64,000 bases of DNA from Hymenobacter algoricola (lineage in GTDB: Bacteria; Bacteroidota; Bacteroidia; Cytophagales; Hymenobacteraceae), in contig NZ_BAABDH010000113.1 of assembly GCF_039539525.1 (NCBI RefSeq), positions 1 to 64,000 on the forward strand, written 5' to 3'. The position numbers were made by a program, and so were the translations under genes. This document shows, piece by piece, positions 24,487 through 32,885 of this stretch (position 1 is its first letter; every line of letters starts with the position of its first letter). A model generated the notes under the pieces. That model was given only the letters and a program-made list of their open reading frames with translations, was not told the DNA's origin and did no database searches.

Positions 24487-26226
24487 TTACCCGAACAGGG
24501 AGTCTTTAAACTCCAGAGGCGGCTTGATTGCCGCTTTGCGCCGGTCGAAGTAGGCCGCCATTTCCCCGGCGCTCAGCGCGTTGAAGGTCATGTCCTTGGT
24601 CAGCCCCCCTTTGCGGCCCATCATCACGCCGTAGCGCATGTCGGCGTAGCCGTCGGTGTGGTGGGCGTCGGGGTTGATGCTGAGCTGCACGCCCTGGTCG
24701 AGGGCGTAGCGCACCCAGCGCCAGTCCAGGTCGAGGCGCCAGGGGTTGGAGTTGATTTCGATGATAACGTTGTGCTGGGCGCAGGCGTCGATGATGGCCT
24801 TGTGGTTGATCGGGTAGCCTTCGCGGCGCAGCAGCAGGCGGCCGGTGGGGTGGCCGAGCATGGTAGTGTAGGGGTTGGCAATGGCCCGCAGCAGCCGCTC
24901 GGTGGCTTTGCGCTCATCCATGCGCAGATTGCTGTGTACCGAGGCCACGATGAAGTCGAAGCTTTCGAGCACGGCGGGCGCATAGTCGAGGCCGCCGTCG
25001 GAGAGAATGTCGCTTTCGATGCCCTTGAAGATGCGGAAGGGCGCCAGCTCCTGGTTGAGCTGGTCGATTTCGCGCTGCTGCTGCCGGACCCGCTCGAGGG
25101 GCAGGCCGTTGGCGTAGTGCGCGGCCTGCGAATGGTCGCAGATGCCGAGGTACTCGTAGCCCTGGTCGCGCAGGAACTCGGCCATCTGCCGCAGCGTGTG
25201 GTTGCCGTCGGAGTAGGTGCTGTGGTTGTGCAGGGAGCCGCGCAGGTCGGTGTCCTCAATAAGCCGGGGCAGCTTCTGCTCCTTCGCCAGCGCTAGCTCG
25301 CCCAGGCCCTCGCGCAGCTCGGGCTCCACGTACTGCAGGCCCGCTTTCCGGTAGATGGCGTCTTCCTGGTAAAATCGCTCCCGCTGCACCAGCTGCCGCA
25401 AAGAGCCCACGGCCCCGCCCAGCGGCTCGCTCAGGTGGGTTTCGGTGGCCGTGAGCAAAAACAGCTGATTAACGAAATCCTCCTGGCTCACCAGATTCAC
25501 TTCCACCTTCACGCCCGAGGCCGTTGCGGTGCCGCGCCAGGCCAGCGGGCCGGAGCGGGCCGGGTCGGCGGTGAGGTCTTCCATGGTGTTGAGCCGCTCG
25601 TGGGCCTGCCAGGGCCGGGCGGTAGCGGCTACCAGCCGCACGGTTTCCACGGTTTCGAGGCGGCGGCGCACCTCGCCGGCCACGGCCACCTGCTCGGTTT
25701 GCAGCGCCTCCCGCAGGGGCCCGGCCAGGTCGTTGGCCAGGGTTTCGGCCTGGGGGTAGAGCAGCTTGCCCCGGCTTTCCTGGTTGAATTCCAGGGCCGC
25801 CAGAATCATGTCCTGGGTCTTTTTGCCGAAGCCCTTGAGCTTGCTCACCTCGTCGTTTTCGGCCGCCTCCCGCAGCTGCCCGATGCTTTCCAGTCCCAGC
25901 TCCCGCCACAAGGAGCGGATTTTCTTGGGGCCGATGCCTTTGATGCCGAGCATTTCGACCACGCCGGCCGGGGTGGTATCGAGCAGCTGCTGCAATTCGG
26001 CGAAGGTGCCGGTATCGAGCAGCTCGGCCACTTTGGCGGCGGCCGTTTTGCTCAGGCCGGTGCGGTCGGGCAGGCCGGTGCGGTCCATGTCGGCCACGGG
26101 TCTTTCGAGGCGTTCCAGCACGGCGGCGGTGCCTTCGTAGGCCCGGATCTTGAACGGGTTTTCGTCGTGCAGCTCCATGAGCGACGCGGTGAGGCGGAAG
26201 GCACGAATAAGGGCGCGGTTGTCCAT
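24487..26226 (-). CDS. polX: PolX-like protein with PHP domain; polymerase site degenerate
   Basis: The 579-residue protein has the bacterial family X layout: an N-terminal 8-kDa-like domain with helix-hairpin-helix motifs (LGIKGIGPKKI, LKGFGKKT), a nucleotidyltransferase region, and a C-terminal PHP phosphoesterase. The PHP metal ligands are intact (HNHSTYSDG, CDHS, KGIESDIL, SVHSN, GHPTGR, NPDAHHTDG). The polymerase motif, normally GSxRRGKETxxDxD, reads GEVRRRLETVETVRLV, so the two catalytic Asp are lost, and the third is Glu (VEVNLV). It should act as an exo/phosphoesterase, not as a polymerase. ATG 26226 follows a TACCTTTG box. Confidence 0.88.
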   Translation of the reverse strand: MDNRALIRAFRLTASLMELHDENPFKIRAYEGTAAVLERLERPVADMDRTGLPDRTGLSKTAAAKVAELLDTGTFAELQQLLDTTPAGVVEMLGIKGIGPKKIRSLWRELGLESIGQLREAAENDEVSKLKGFGKKTQDMILAALEFNQESRGKLLYPQAETLANDLAGPLREALQTEQVAVAGEVRRRLETVETVRLVAATARPWQAHERLNTMEDLTADPARSGPLAWRGTATASGVKVEVNLVSQEDFVNQLFLLTATETHLSEPLGGAVGSLRQLVQRERFYQEDAIYRKAGLQYVEPELREGLGELALAKEQKLPRLIEDTDLRGSLHNHSTYSDGNHTLRQMAEFLRDQGYEYLGICDHSQAAHYANGLPLERVRQQQREIDQLNQELAPFRIFKGIESDILSDGGLDYAPAVLESFDFIVASVHSNLRMDERKATERLLRAIANPYTTMLGHPTGRLLLRREGYPINHKAIIDACAQHNVIIEINSNPWRLDLDWRWVRYALDQGVQLSINPDAHHTDGYADMRYGVMMGRKGGLTKDMTFNALSAGEMAAYFDRRKAAIKPPLEFKDSLFG

Positions 26227-26318
26227 TGATTTTTGGCTACTGGCTTTTGGCTCCTGCTCTATGGACGGCGGCCATAAACCAATAACCATTACCTAAAAAC
26301 CCAAAAGGGGGCGGGCGG

Positions 26319-26326
26319 CAAAGGTA
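26319..26326 (-). promoter_or_regulatory. Candidate -7 box of polX-like gene (TACCTTTG)
   Basis: CAAAGGTA on plus reads TACCTTTG on minus, a full TAnnTTTG match 93 bp upstream of the ATG at 26226. Confidence 0.45.
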
Positions 26327-26407
26327 CGGGCCAATGTCGTACATTCGCTGCTACGGTCCACGGATGGACCAGGTCCTGGTTTTGCCCCACTTTCTGCGTT
26401 CTGCCTT

Positions 26408-26821
26408 ATGCGTTTGTTTCTGCTGTTGGCTTGCCTGAGCCCGTTTCTGCTGGCCGGTACCTGCACCCCCGACCCGCGCTCCTCAGCCGCTGCGGCTGCC
26501 ACCTCCCCCCAGATGAAACAGCTTGAACGCACCTGGCTGCACTCCCAGGAAGAAGACCAGGGCGACGTGCGCGTGTACCGCCCCAACACCTACGCCTTCC
26601 CGCCGGCCCGGGGCCGCACGGGCTTCCAGTTCGACCACAACGGCTTGTTTACCCAGTTCGACATTGCCCCCACCGATGGCCTGGAAGGCCGCAAGGGGCA
26701 GTGGAAAGCCGACGGCAGCACCAGAGTCAGCATCACCCTCGACGACAAGCGCGACCCGGATTATCAGCTCGAAATCGTGTCCCTCGACAAGGACGTGCTC
26801 AAGGTGCGGCGCGTGGAGTAA
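26408..26821 (+). CDS. Lipoprotein, first of a tandem paralogous pair
   Basis: The 137-residue protein has a signal peptide ending LLAGTC (Cys18 lipidated). Its body shares with the next gene the pattern R-WL-S-EE, R-x-YAF, GFQFD, F-x-APTDG and a Trp-containing ending, and looks like a small lipocalin/META-type beta barrel. An Ala/Ser-rich linker follows the lipobox. No function assigned. The gene is divergent from polX. Confidence 0.8.
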   Translation: MRLFLLLACLSPFLLAGTCTPDPRSSAAAAATSPQMKQLERTWLHSQEEDQGDVRVYRPNTYAFPPARGRTGFQFDHNGLFTQFDIAPTDGLEGRKGQWKADGSTRVSITLDDKRDPDYQLEIVSLDKDVLKVRRVE

Positions 26822-26905
26822 AAGCCGCGCGGGAGCCCCGCGTGCAACCTTCGGCCGGCCGCTATACTCGCTATTTTATATTCTCCCTCCCTGTTCGTTT
26901 ACGCT

Positions 26906-27310
26906 ATGCGCCTTTTCCTTGCCGGGCTGACCGCCCTGGCCCTGCTGACTACCGGCTGCCAGAAAGAAGCCACCCTGCCGGCTCCAACCACGGTTCAGTC
27001 CCGGATTCTGGGCCGCCTGTGGCTGGAATCCTACGAGGAAGAGCAGCCGGGCACCAACACGAAAGTGTTTCGCACCCAGACCTACGCCTTCGCCGTGTCC
27101 CGCCCCCGGTTCGGGTTTCAGTTCGATGCCGGCAACGTGTTTACCGGCTACCAGGCCAGCCCCACCGATGGCCAGACCACCGTGCCGGGCCGCTGGCTCA
27201 CCACGGGCCCCGACCTGTTTCGCATCACGCCCAACCACGAGCCAAGCACTTATACGCTGCACCTGATTTCGGTGCAGGACGACGTGCTGCGCGTGCAGAT
27301 CCTGCCGTAG
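26906..27310 (+). CDS. Lipoprotein, second of a tandem paralogous pair
   Basis: The 134-residue protein has a signal peptide ending LLTTGC (Cys17 lipidated). It aligns along its length with the product of 26408-26821: RLWLESYEEE, RTQTYAF, RFGFQFDAGN, SPTDG, GRW, and a final VLRVQIL. The pair arose by tandem duplication and has diverged strongly. A heat-stable beta-barrel fold is likely from the spacing, but no family name is recognised. Confidence 0.8.
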   Translation: MRLFLAGLTALALLTTGCQKEATLPAPTTVQSRILGRLWLESYEEEQPGTNTKVFRTQTYAFAVSRPRFGFQFDAGNVFTGYQASPTDGQTTVPGRWLTTGPDLFRITPNHEPSTYTLHLISVQDDVLRVQILP

Positions 27311-27340
27311 CGGCCGCGTTTTCCTGCGTAGCTTGCGCCC

Positions 27341-27748
27341 ATGAATTACTGGCTCGTAAAATCGGAGCCCGGGGCGTATTCCTGGGCTGATTTCACCCGT
27401 GACGGCGGCACCGACTGGACCGGCGTGCGCAACTTTCAGGCCCGCAACTACCTGCAGCAGATGCACCCCGGCGACCTGGTGCTGTTTTACCACAGTGTAA
27501 CCGACAAAACCGTGGTCGGCATTGCCCGGGTAGCCGCCGCCGCGGCTGCCGATGCCACCGCCGAAACCGGCAGCGGCTGGGTGGCCGTGGCCCTACGCCC
27601 GCAGCAGCCGCTGCCCCGGCCCGTCAGCCTGGCTCAGATCAAGCAGGATGCCCGCCTGACCCAGATTGGCCTGCTGCGCCAGTCGCGGCTGTCGGTGATG
27701 CCGCTGCGGCCCGAGGAGTTTGATACTATTCTGGAGCTGGGCAGCTAG
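27341..27748 (+). CDS. EVE domain protein
   Basis: The 135-residue protein begins MNYWLVKSEP, the hallmark of EVE proteins, followed by TDWTGVRNFQARNYLQQMHPGDLVLFYHS and a late RQSRLSVMPL. EVE is a PUA-like fold related to YTH and SRA folds and can bind modified bases. Bacterial EVE proteins often associate with modified-DNA restriction or tRNA modification. An SRA protein, also a base reader, lies 7 kb away. No operon partner is obvious here. Confidence 0.93.
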   Translation: MNYWLVKSEPGAYSWADFTRDGGTDWTGVRNFQARNYLQQMHPGDLVLFYHSVTDKTVVGIARVAAAAAADATAETGSGWVAVALRPQQPLPRPVSLAQIKQDARLTQIGLLRQSRLSVMPLRPEEFDTILELGS

Positions 27749-27852
27749 CCGGCTCCCGGCCCGCGGCCGCTGTTTGTAGCTGGGTCGCGCTGACTTTGCC
27801 GCGGCTTCGTCGTATCTTACTAGGCGCCATCCGGTATATGGCTTCTCCTGCT

Positions 27853-29394
27853 ATGAAACACGCCTTACTCGCTCTCCTGCTGCTGTGGCTGGTGGGGCCG
27901 GGCCCCAGCCTGGCCCAGCGCCGGGCACGCCTGCTTCAGCCGCCGGCCAATGCGCCGGCGCAGCCCCTGCGCCTGGAGCTTGCCCTGGAACAGTTTACCA
28001 GTGAAGTTCACGTGCAGGTTCTGCCCGAAGACAGCAGCGCCGTGCTGCTGGTAGAAAAGGAAAACACAGGGGCACGGCGCAGCCAGGTGTCGTTTCAGAA
28101 GCTGGACCGGAAGCTGCAGCTCAGCTGGATAAAGCAGCTGGACGTACCCGAAGGCTATGACTTTGCCGCCATCTGTGCCGAAGAGCCCATGGTGTATGCC
28201 CTGTTTCAGGACAACCTGCGCGAGCAGCGCCTCTGGACGGCGGCCCTGAACAGCCGGACCGGCGAAATCCTCACTACTTCCTTCGACACCAAAAGCAGCC
28301 GCGACATCTACGAGCTCAAGGCTCTGGCCGGCAACCTGTTCGTTACGGTGCAGGTCGAGCAGCACGTGACGGTGCTGCTGCTGAACCTGCGCACGGGCCA
28401 GCAGCAGTTTCTGCCCTCCGTGTACGAGGAAATTCCGGCTCAGCTTACCTTCCTGGCCGACTCCGTCAGCCAGCGGGCCAAGTTTGTGGTGAGCCAGACC
28501 AACGGGGTCAAGTCGCGCCTGCAGGTCAAGCAGCTCTCCCCCCAGGGCCAGCTGCTGCGCACCGAGTACGTGCAGGCGGCCAGCGACCGGGGCCTGCTCA
28601 CGGCCCAGATGAGCCCCGGCGACACAACCGAGCGGCTGCTCACCGGCACTTACACTCTGCGCGACCCACGCTATTCCCAGGGCCTGTTTGCCACCGACCT
28701 GGCCGCGGGCGTCACCCCAACCGGCTCGCGCGAGTCGCTGCGCTTCTACGACTTTTTCAACTTCAAGCACTTCTTCGACTTCATGCACCCGGCCCGCGAG
28801 GCCCGGTTCCGGCAACGGGGCACCCGGCGGCGGGCGGCGGGCCAGTTCCGCCTCCACTACCGCCTGCTGATGCACGACCTGGTACCGTTTCAGAACGGCT
28901 ACGTGCTGGTGGCCGAAGTGTATTACCCGCACTACCGGTTCAATGGCTACGGCTACGGCTACACCCGGTTTATGAACTCCACCCGGGGCTTCGATGGCTA
29001 CACCACCACCCAGGCCATCGTGTGCGGCTTCGACCGGCACGGCGCCTTGCTCTGGGACAATACCTTCGTGCTGAAAGACATGCAGCAGAGTGAGCTGCTG
29101 CCCACCGTGCGCCTGTGCCCGCTGCCCGATGGGCAGCGCCTGGCCCTGGCCTACCTCGATGACGACGACATTCACTACAAGGTTGTTGACCGCACCGTGA
29201 CTTCCCCCAACGACCTGAGCGTGCCGCTCAAAACGTCGCTGACCATGCCCGCCGAGCGGCCGACCTCGACCAGCAACGCGGGCATGGTGGCGTGGTACGG
29301 CAACCGCCTGCTGGCCTACGGCTACCAGCACGTGCGCGTGGAGCAGGGCACCGACCGGGAAGTATTTTTTCTGAATGCCATAGCCTTTGAATGA
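27853..29394 (+). CDS. Large secreted protein of unknown function
   Basis: The 513-residue protein has a signal peptide (MKHALLALLLLWLVGPGPSLAQ, cut after AQ) and a soluble body of repeated beta-type segments (LQLSWIKQLDVPEGYDFAAI, LWTAALNSRTGEIL, VTVLLLNLRTGQQQFLP). This resembles a beta-propeller with roughly 50-residue blades. A basic/aromatic stretch near residues 285-340 (FFNFKHFFDFMHP, YRFNGYGYGYTRF) interrupts. The ATG at 27853 is preferred to earlier in-frame starts that lie before the signal peptide. The 3' end overlaps no gene; a DUF4252 gene follows. Confidence 0.78.
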   Translation: MKHALLALLLLWLVGPGPSLAQRRARLLQPPANAPAQPLRLELALEQFTSEVHVQVLPEDSSAVLLVEKENTGARRSQVSFQKLDRKLQLSWIKQLDVPEGYDFAAICAEEPMVYALFQDNLREQRLWTAALNSRTGEILTTSFDTKSSRDIYELKALAGNLFVTVQVEQHVTVLLLNLRTGQQQFLPSVYEEIPAQLTFLADSVSQRAKFVVSQTNGVKSRLQVKQLSPQGQLLRTEYVQAASDRGLLTAQMSPGDTTERLLTGTYTLRDPRYSQGLFATDLAAGVTPTGSRESLRFYDFFNFKHFFDFMHPAREARFRQRGTRRRAAGQFRLHYRLLMHDLVPFQNGYVLVAEVYYPHYRFNGYGYGYTRFMNSTRGFDGYTTTQAIVCGFDRHGALLWDNTFVLKDMQQSELLPTVRLCPLPDGQRLALAYLDDDDIHYKVVDRTVTSPNDLSVPLKTSLTMPAERPTSTSNAGMVAWYGNRLLAYGYQHVRVEQGTDREVFFLNAIAFE

Positions 29395-29459
29395 GCCGAA
29401 CGGCGGGGCCGGATCTGCGTAAAGGAGAAATCTTCGCACTTTCCCCTTCTCTGCACGCC

Positions 29460-30017
29460 ATGAAAATCCGCTTTTTAACCCTGCTGCTCGTAACCGCCCT
29501 GCTGGCCGCCAGCAGCTGCCGCAGCACCGGCCCGGGCCAGCCCGCCAAAACGGTCGACCAGTTTTTTCGCAAATACGAAGGCCGCTCCGGCTTCAACGTC
29601 ACCGACTGGTCGGCGGGGCTCACGGCCCGGCTGCTGCTGCTGAAAGTCGGCAGCCTGGGCGGCGACAACTCCGTTACCCAGGCCCTGTCGGCCGTGCGCA
29701 GCGTGAAGGTGCTCACCTTTGCGCCCACCACGGGCAGCTCCCGCGCGCTGGTGGCCGAGGGCCTCAACAAGGAAGTCGACGGCCTGCTGGCCAGTGAGCG
29801 GTACACGCCCGTGCCAGTCACCGAAACGGGGACGGCCGTGCTGCGCTACTCGGCCCGCCAGCAGGGCGACCAGGTGCAGGAAGTAGTGGCCACCGGCAAC
29901 GTGGAGGGCGCGCCCGAATCGTTTATGCTGGTAGCCATTTCCGGCAACTTCACCCAGGAGCAGCTGCAGCAGCTGATTAAGTTTCTGCCTAAGGTAAAAA
30001 ACGAAATCGGCCGGTAA
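29460..30017 (+). CDS. DUF4252-like lipoprotein
   Basis: The 185-residue protein has a signal peptide ending AASSC (Cys19). DUF4252 proteins of Bacteroidota share the pattern seen here: a short N-terminal FFRKYEGRSGFNVTDWS, a central VRSVKVLTF strand, and a C-terminal SFMLVAISGNFTQEQLQQLIK. Function unknown; envelope location. An upstream in-frame start overlapping the previous stop exists, but the signal peptide sets the start at 29460. Confidence 0.8.
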   Translation: MKIRFLTLLLVTALLAASSCRSTGPGQPAKTVDQFFRKYEGRSGFNVTDWSAGLTARLLLLKVGSLGGDNSVTQALSAVRSVKVLTFAPTTGSSRALVAEGLNKEVDGLLASERYTPVPVTETGTAVLRYSARQQGDQVQEVVATGNVEGAPESFMLVAISGNFTQEQLQQLIKFLPKVKNEIGR

Positions 30018-30031
30018 AGCTGGTGTGAGGC

Positions 30032-30078
30032 CCAACAAAAAAGAGGTTCTGCCCCGGGCAGAACCTCTTTTTTGTTGG
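30032..30078. terminator. Bidirectional intrinsic terminator (long perfect palindrome)
   Basis: Arms 30032-30054 and 30056-30078 are perfect complements, with A6 and T6 flanking a GC core. It separates the convergent DUF4252 and aminopeptidase genes. Confidence 0.88.
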
Positions 30079-30093
30079 CTGCTTCCCGGTAGC

Positions 30094-31392
30094 CTAGCGT
30101 CGGGCTTCGCGCATCAGCCGCTCGATGTCGTCGGCTTCGAGCGGAATGTTCTTCATCAGATCCTCGGGCTGGGAGCGGGTGATGAGCACGTCGTTTTCGA
30201 GGCGGATGCCCAGTCCTTCGGCCGGGATGTAGATGCCCGGCTCGCAGGTATACACCATGCCCGGCTCGAAGGTGCGGTACTTGGCGCCCACGTCGTGCAC
30301 GTCGAGGCCGAGGTAGTGGCTGGTGCCGTGCATGAAGTACTTTTTGTAGAGCGGGGCGGCGGGGTCCTGGTGCTGTACGTCGCTGGCGTTGAGCAGGTCG
30401 AGCCCGATCAGCTCCTGCTCCATGGTGCGGCCTACTTCGGCGTGGTATTCTTCGATGTTGTTGCCGGCCACGAGGCGGGAGGTGGCAAACTTCATCACCC
30501 GCAGCACGGCTTTGTACACGGCGCGCTGCCGCTTGGTAAACGTGCCGTTCACGGGAATGGAGCGCGACAGGTCGGCGGCGTAGTTGGCATATTCGGCGCC
30601 GAAGTCCAGCAGCATCACGTCGCCGTCCTGGCACTGCATGTCGTTGCTCACGTAGTGCAGGATGCAGGCATTGGCGCCCGAGGCAATGATGCTGCCGTAG
30701 GCCGGCCCGCGGCTGCGGCTGCGCAGAAACTCGTGGTAGAGCTCGGCTTCAATCTCGTATTCCCACACGCCGGGCTGCACAAAGCCCAGCAGGCGGCGGA
30801 AGGCCTTTTCGGTGATGTTGGCCGCTTCCTGCATCAGCCGGATTTCCTCCGAGCTCTTGATGGCCCGCAGCTGGTGCATCAGGGGCGCCACGCGCCGGTA
30901 CTGGTGCAGCGGATACCGGGCCCGCAGCTCCTTGCCCAGGCGAGCGTCGCGGGTTTCTACCTCCACCACCGCCCGGATGTGCTCGTTGGCGTTGAGGTAC
31001 ACGTTTTCGGCCTCGTTCATGAGCGCGGGCAGCACCTGCTGAAAGGAGTCGAGCCACAGGATGGTGGCAATGCCGGTTTGGGCCCGGGCCTGGTCCTTGG
31101 TCAGCTTGTAGCCTTCCCAGACCAGGATATGGTCGCTGGTTTCCTTCAGAAACAGGATTTCGCGGTGCTGGGGCAGCTTGGCATCGGGAAAAACCACCAG
31201 GATGCTTTCCTCCTGATCCACGCCCGACAGGTAGAACAGGTCGTTGTTCTGGCGGAAGGCCATGTGGCCGTCGGCATTGGTCGGCATCACGTCGTTGGAG
31301 TGGAAGATAGCCAGCGAGGCGGGCGGCAGCTGCTGGACGAAGTTGCGGCGGTTCTGAACGAACAGATCGGGCGAGATGGGACCGTAGCGCAT
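30094..31392 (-). CDS. pepP: Xaa-Pro aminopeptidase (M24B, PepP-like)
   Basis: The 432-residue protein cleaves N-terminal residues before proline, using two metal ions. An N-terminal creatinase/prolidase-type domain (residues 1-170) precedes the pita-bread fold. The metal ligands are visible: Asp in MLLDFGAEY, Asp in AADLSRSIPV, His in HYLGLDVHD, Glu in TCEPGIYI and Glu in IRLENDVL. There is no signal peptide, so it is cytoplasmic. The length matches the family. Its divergent neighbour is the second GT9 gene. Confidence 0.95.
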   Translation of the reverse strand: MRYGPISPDLFVQNRRNFVQQLPPASLAIFHSNDVMPTNADGHMAFRQNNDLFYLSGVDQEESILVVFPDAKLPQHREILFLKETSDHILVWEGYKLTKDQARAQTGIATILWLDSFQQVLPALMNEAENVYLNANEHIRAVVEVETRDARLGKELRARYPLHQYRRVAPLMHQLRAIKSSEEIRLMQEAANITEKAFRRLLGFVQPGVWEYEIEAELYHEFLRSRSRGPAYGSIIASGANACILHYVSNDMQCQDGDVMLLDFGAEYANYAADLSRSIPVNGTFTKRQRAVYKAVLRVMKFATSRLVAGNNIEEYHAEVGRTMEQELIGLDLLNASDVQHQDPAAPLYKKYFMHGTSHYLGLDVHDVGAKYRTFEPGMVYTCEPGIYIPAEGLGIRLENDVLITRSQPEDLMKNIPLEADDIERLMREARR

Positions 31393-31531
31393 AGAAGGGG
31401 CTTGGAGGTGAAAGACAAGGGACGCGGCGGGCGCGGGGGGAGCTGCAAGTTAAAAGAAAGCCCGGCAGCACGCCCGGGGCCTTTGCCGGCCGATAAACCG
31501 CGCTGCGCTACCATTAACCCACCGGCCTGCG

Positions 31532-31539
31532 TAGTTTTG
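31532..31539 (+). promoter_or_regulatory. Candidate -7 box of GT9 gene (TAGTTTTG)
   Basis: A full TAnnTTTG match ending 18 bp before the ATG at 31558, giving a very short leader. Confidence 0.5.
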
Positions 31540-31557
31540 GGGCCTTTGCTCCCGCCC

Positions 31558-32598
31558 ATGCCCGCTGCCCCCTCCGCCTCCCGCGCCGTCCTGCTGATTC
31601 AGACCGCCTTTATCGGCGACGTGATTCTGGCGACGGCCCTGCTGGAGCGCCTGCACCACACCGAACCCGGCACGCCCGTCGACTTTCTGGTGCGCAAAGG
31701 CAATGAGGGGCTGCTCAAAAACCACCCCCACGTGCGGCAGGTGCTGATCTGGGACAAGAAAAAAGACAAGTACCCCGGCCTGTGGCAGCTGCTGCAGCAC
31801 ATCCGCGGCGCGGGCTACGACCGGGTCATCACCCTGCAGCGCTTCGCCTCCACCGGCTTCCTGACGGCTTTTTCCGGCGCCCGGGAGCGGGTGGGCTTCG
31901 ACAAGAACCCGTTTTCCTTCCGCTTCACCCGCGTTGTGCCCCACGTTATCGGGGCCGGCGTGCACGAGGTGTCGCGCAACCTGCACCTGCTCGACCCGGC
32001 CGCCGAGCTGCCCCTCACCCCGCCCCGCCTCTACCCCACTCCCGCCGATGAGGCCGCGGCGGCCCAGGCCGCTGGCGCCGCTCACGGCGGGCCGTACGTC
32101 TGCATTGCGCCCACGTCGGTGTGGTTTACCAAGCAGTTTCCCCAGCAGCAGTGGGTGAAGCTGCTGCGCGCCCTGCCGCCCCACTACCCCGTGTTTCTCA
32201 TCGGCGGGCCGCCCGACGTGGCGGGCTGCGCCCAGCTGCTCACCGACAGCGGCCGGGCGGGCGTGGTGAATCTGGCGGGTAAGCTGTCGTTGCTGGCTTC
32301 GGCGGCCCTGATGCGGGGCGCGGTGCTGAACTACGTCAACGACTCGGCGCCCATGCACCTGTGCTCGGCCCAGGGGGCGCCCACCTGCGCCGTGTACTGC
32401 TCCACGGTGCCGTATTTCGGGTTCGGGCCGCTCAGCCCGTTTTCGCGGGTGGTGGAGCTGGCCGCCGAGCTGGAGTGCCGGCCCTGCGGGCTGCACGGCT
32501 ACCGCAAGTGCCCGCTCGGCCACTTTCACTGCGCCCACGGCATCGAAACGAGCCAGCTGCTGGCCGCGCTGGTTGAGGCGGAGGTAGCGGCTGGCTAA
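31558..32598 (+). CDS. Glycosyltransferase family 9 (heptosyltransferase-like)
   Basis: The 346-residue protein shows the GT9 opening AVLLIQTAFIGDVILATALLERL and the donor site YVNDSAPMHLCSAQGAPTCAVY. The Cys-rich C-terminus (ECRPCGLHGYRKCPLGHFHC) matches that of the GT9 product at 23359-24420, so the two are paralogues and probably act on the same cell-surface glycan. No LPS-core cluster surrounds either gene. Long in-frame sequence upstream of the ATG is antisense to the aminopeptidase gene and was not included. Confidence 0.9.
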   Translation: MPAAPSASRAVLLIQTAFIGDVILATALLERLHHTEPGTPVDFLVRKGNEGLLKNHPHVRQVLIWDKKKDKYPGLWQLLQHIRGAGYDRVITLQRFASTGFLTAFSGARERVGFDKNPFSFRFTRVVPHVIGAGVHEVSRNLHLLDPAAELPLTPPRLYPTPADEAAAAQAAGAAHGGPYVCIAPTSVWFTKQFPQQQWVKLLRALPPHYPVFLIGGPPDVAGCAQLLTDSGRAGVVNLAGKLSLLASAALMRGAVLNYVNDSAPMHLCSAQGAPTCAVYCSTVPYFGFGPLSPFSRVVELAAELECRPCGLHGYRKCPLGHFHCAHGIETSQLLAALVEAEVAAG

Positions 32599-32791
32599 AC
32601 TTGCCATGGCGAGCATTCTGCGCATCAAGCAGAGCCGAAGCAATCCGTCCGCTGAAATGTGAAAGGCCCGGCTAACCCCCAAAGCCTCAATACAAAGCCG
32701 ATGGCGGGGCTTTATGGGGGACCGAGGCTTCACTCATTGCCCGGGACGGGTTGCTTCGTTGTGCCTCCGCGCAATGACAGCTACCTCGTCG

Positions 32792-32799
32792 TACCTTTG
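32792..32799 (+). promoter_or_regulatory. Candidate -7 box of M16 peptidase gene (TACCTTTG)
   Basis: Full TAnnTTTG match 87 bp before the ATG at 32886, in a 287-bp non-coding gap. The leader contains short CCAAGACCC repeats (32847-32880). Confidence 0.5.
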
Positions 32800-32885
32800 C
32801 AACTACCTACCGGCTGGCCGGTTATACCGGGCCGGGACTTTGGATTCCAAGACCCTACGTCCCCAAGACCCCAAGACCCCACTCA

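Noticed and set aside
30025..31557. In-frame extension upstream of the GT9 gene
   Set aside because: This part is antisense to the aminopeptidase gene; the GT9 start is set by its conserved N-terminus and a TAGTTTTG box.
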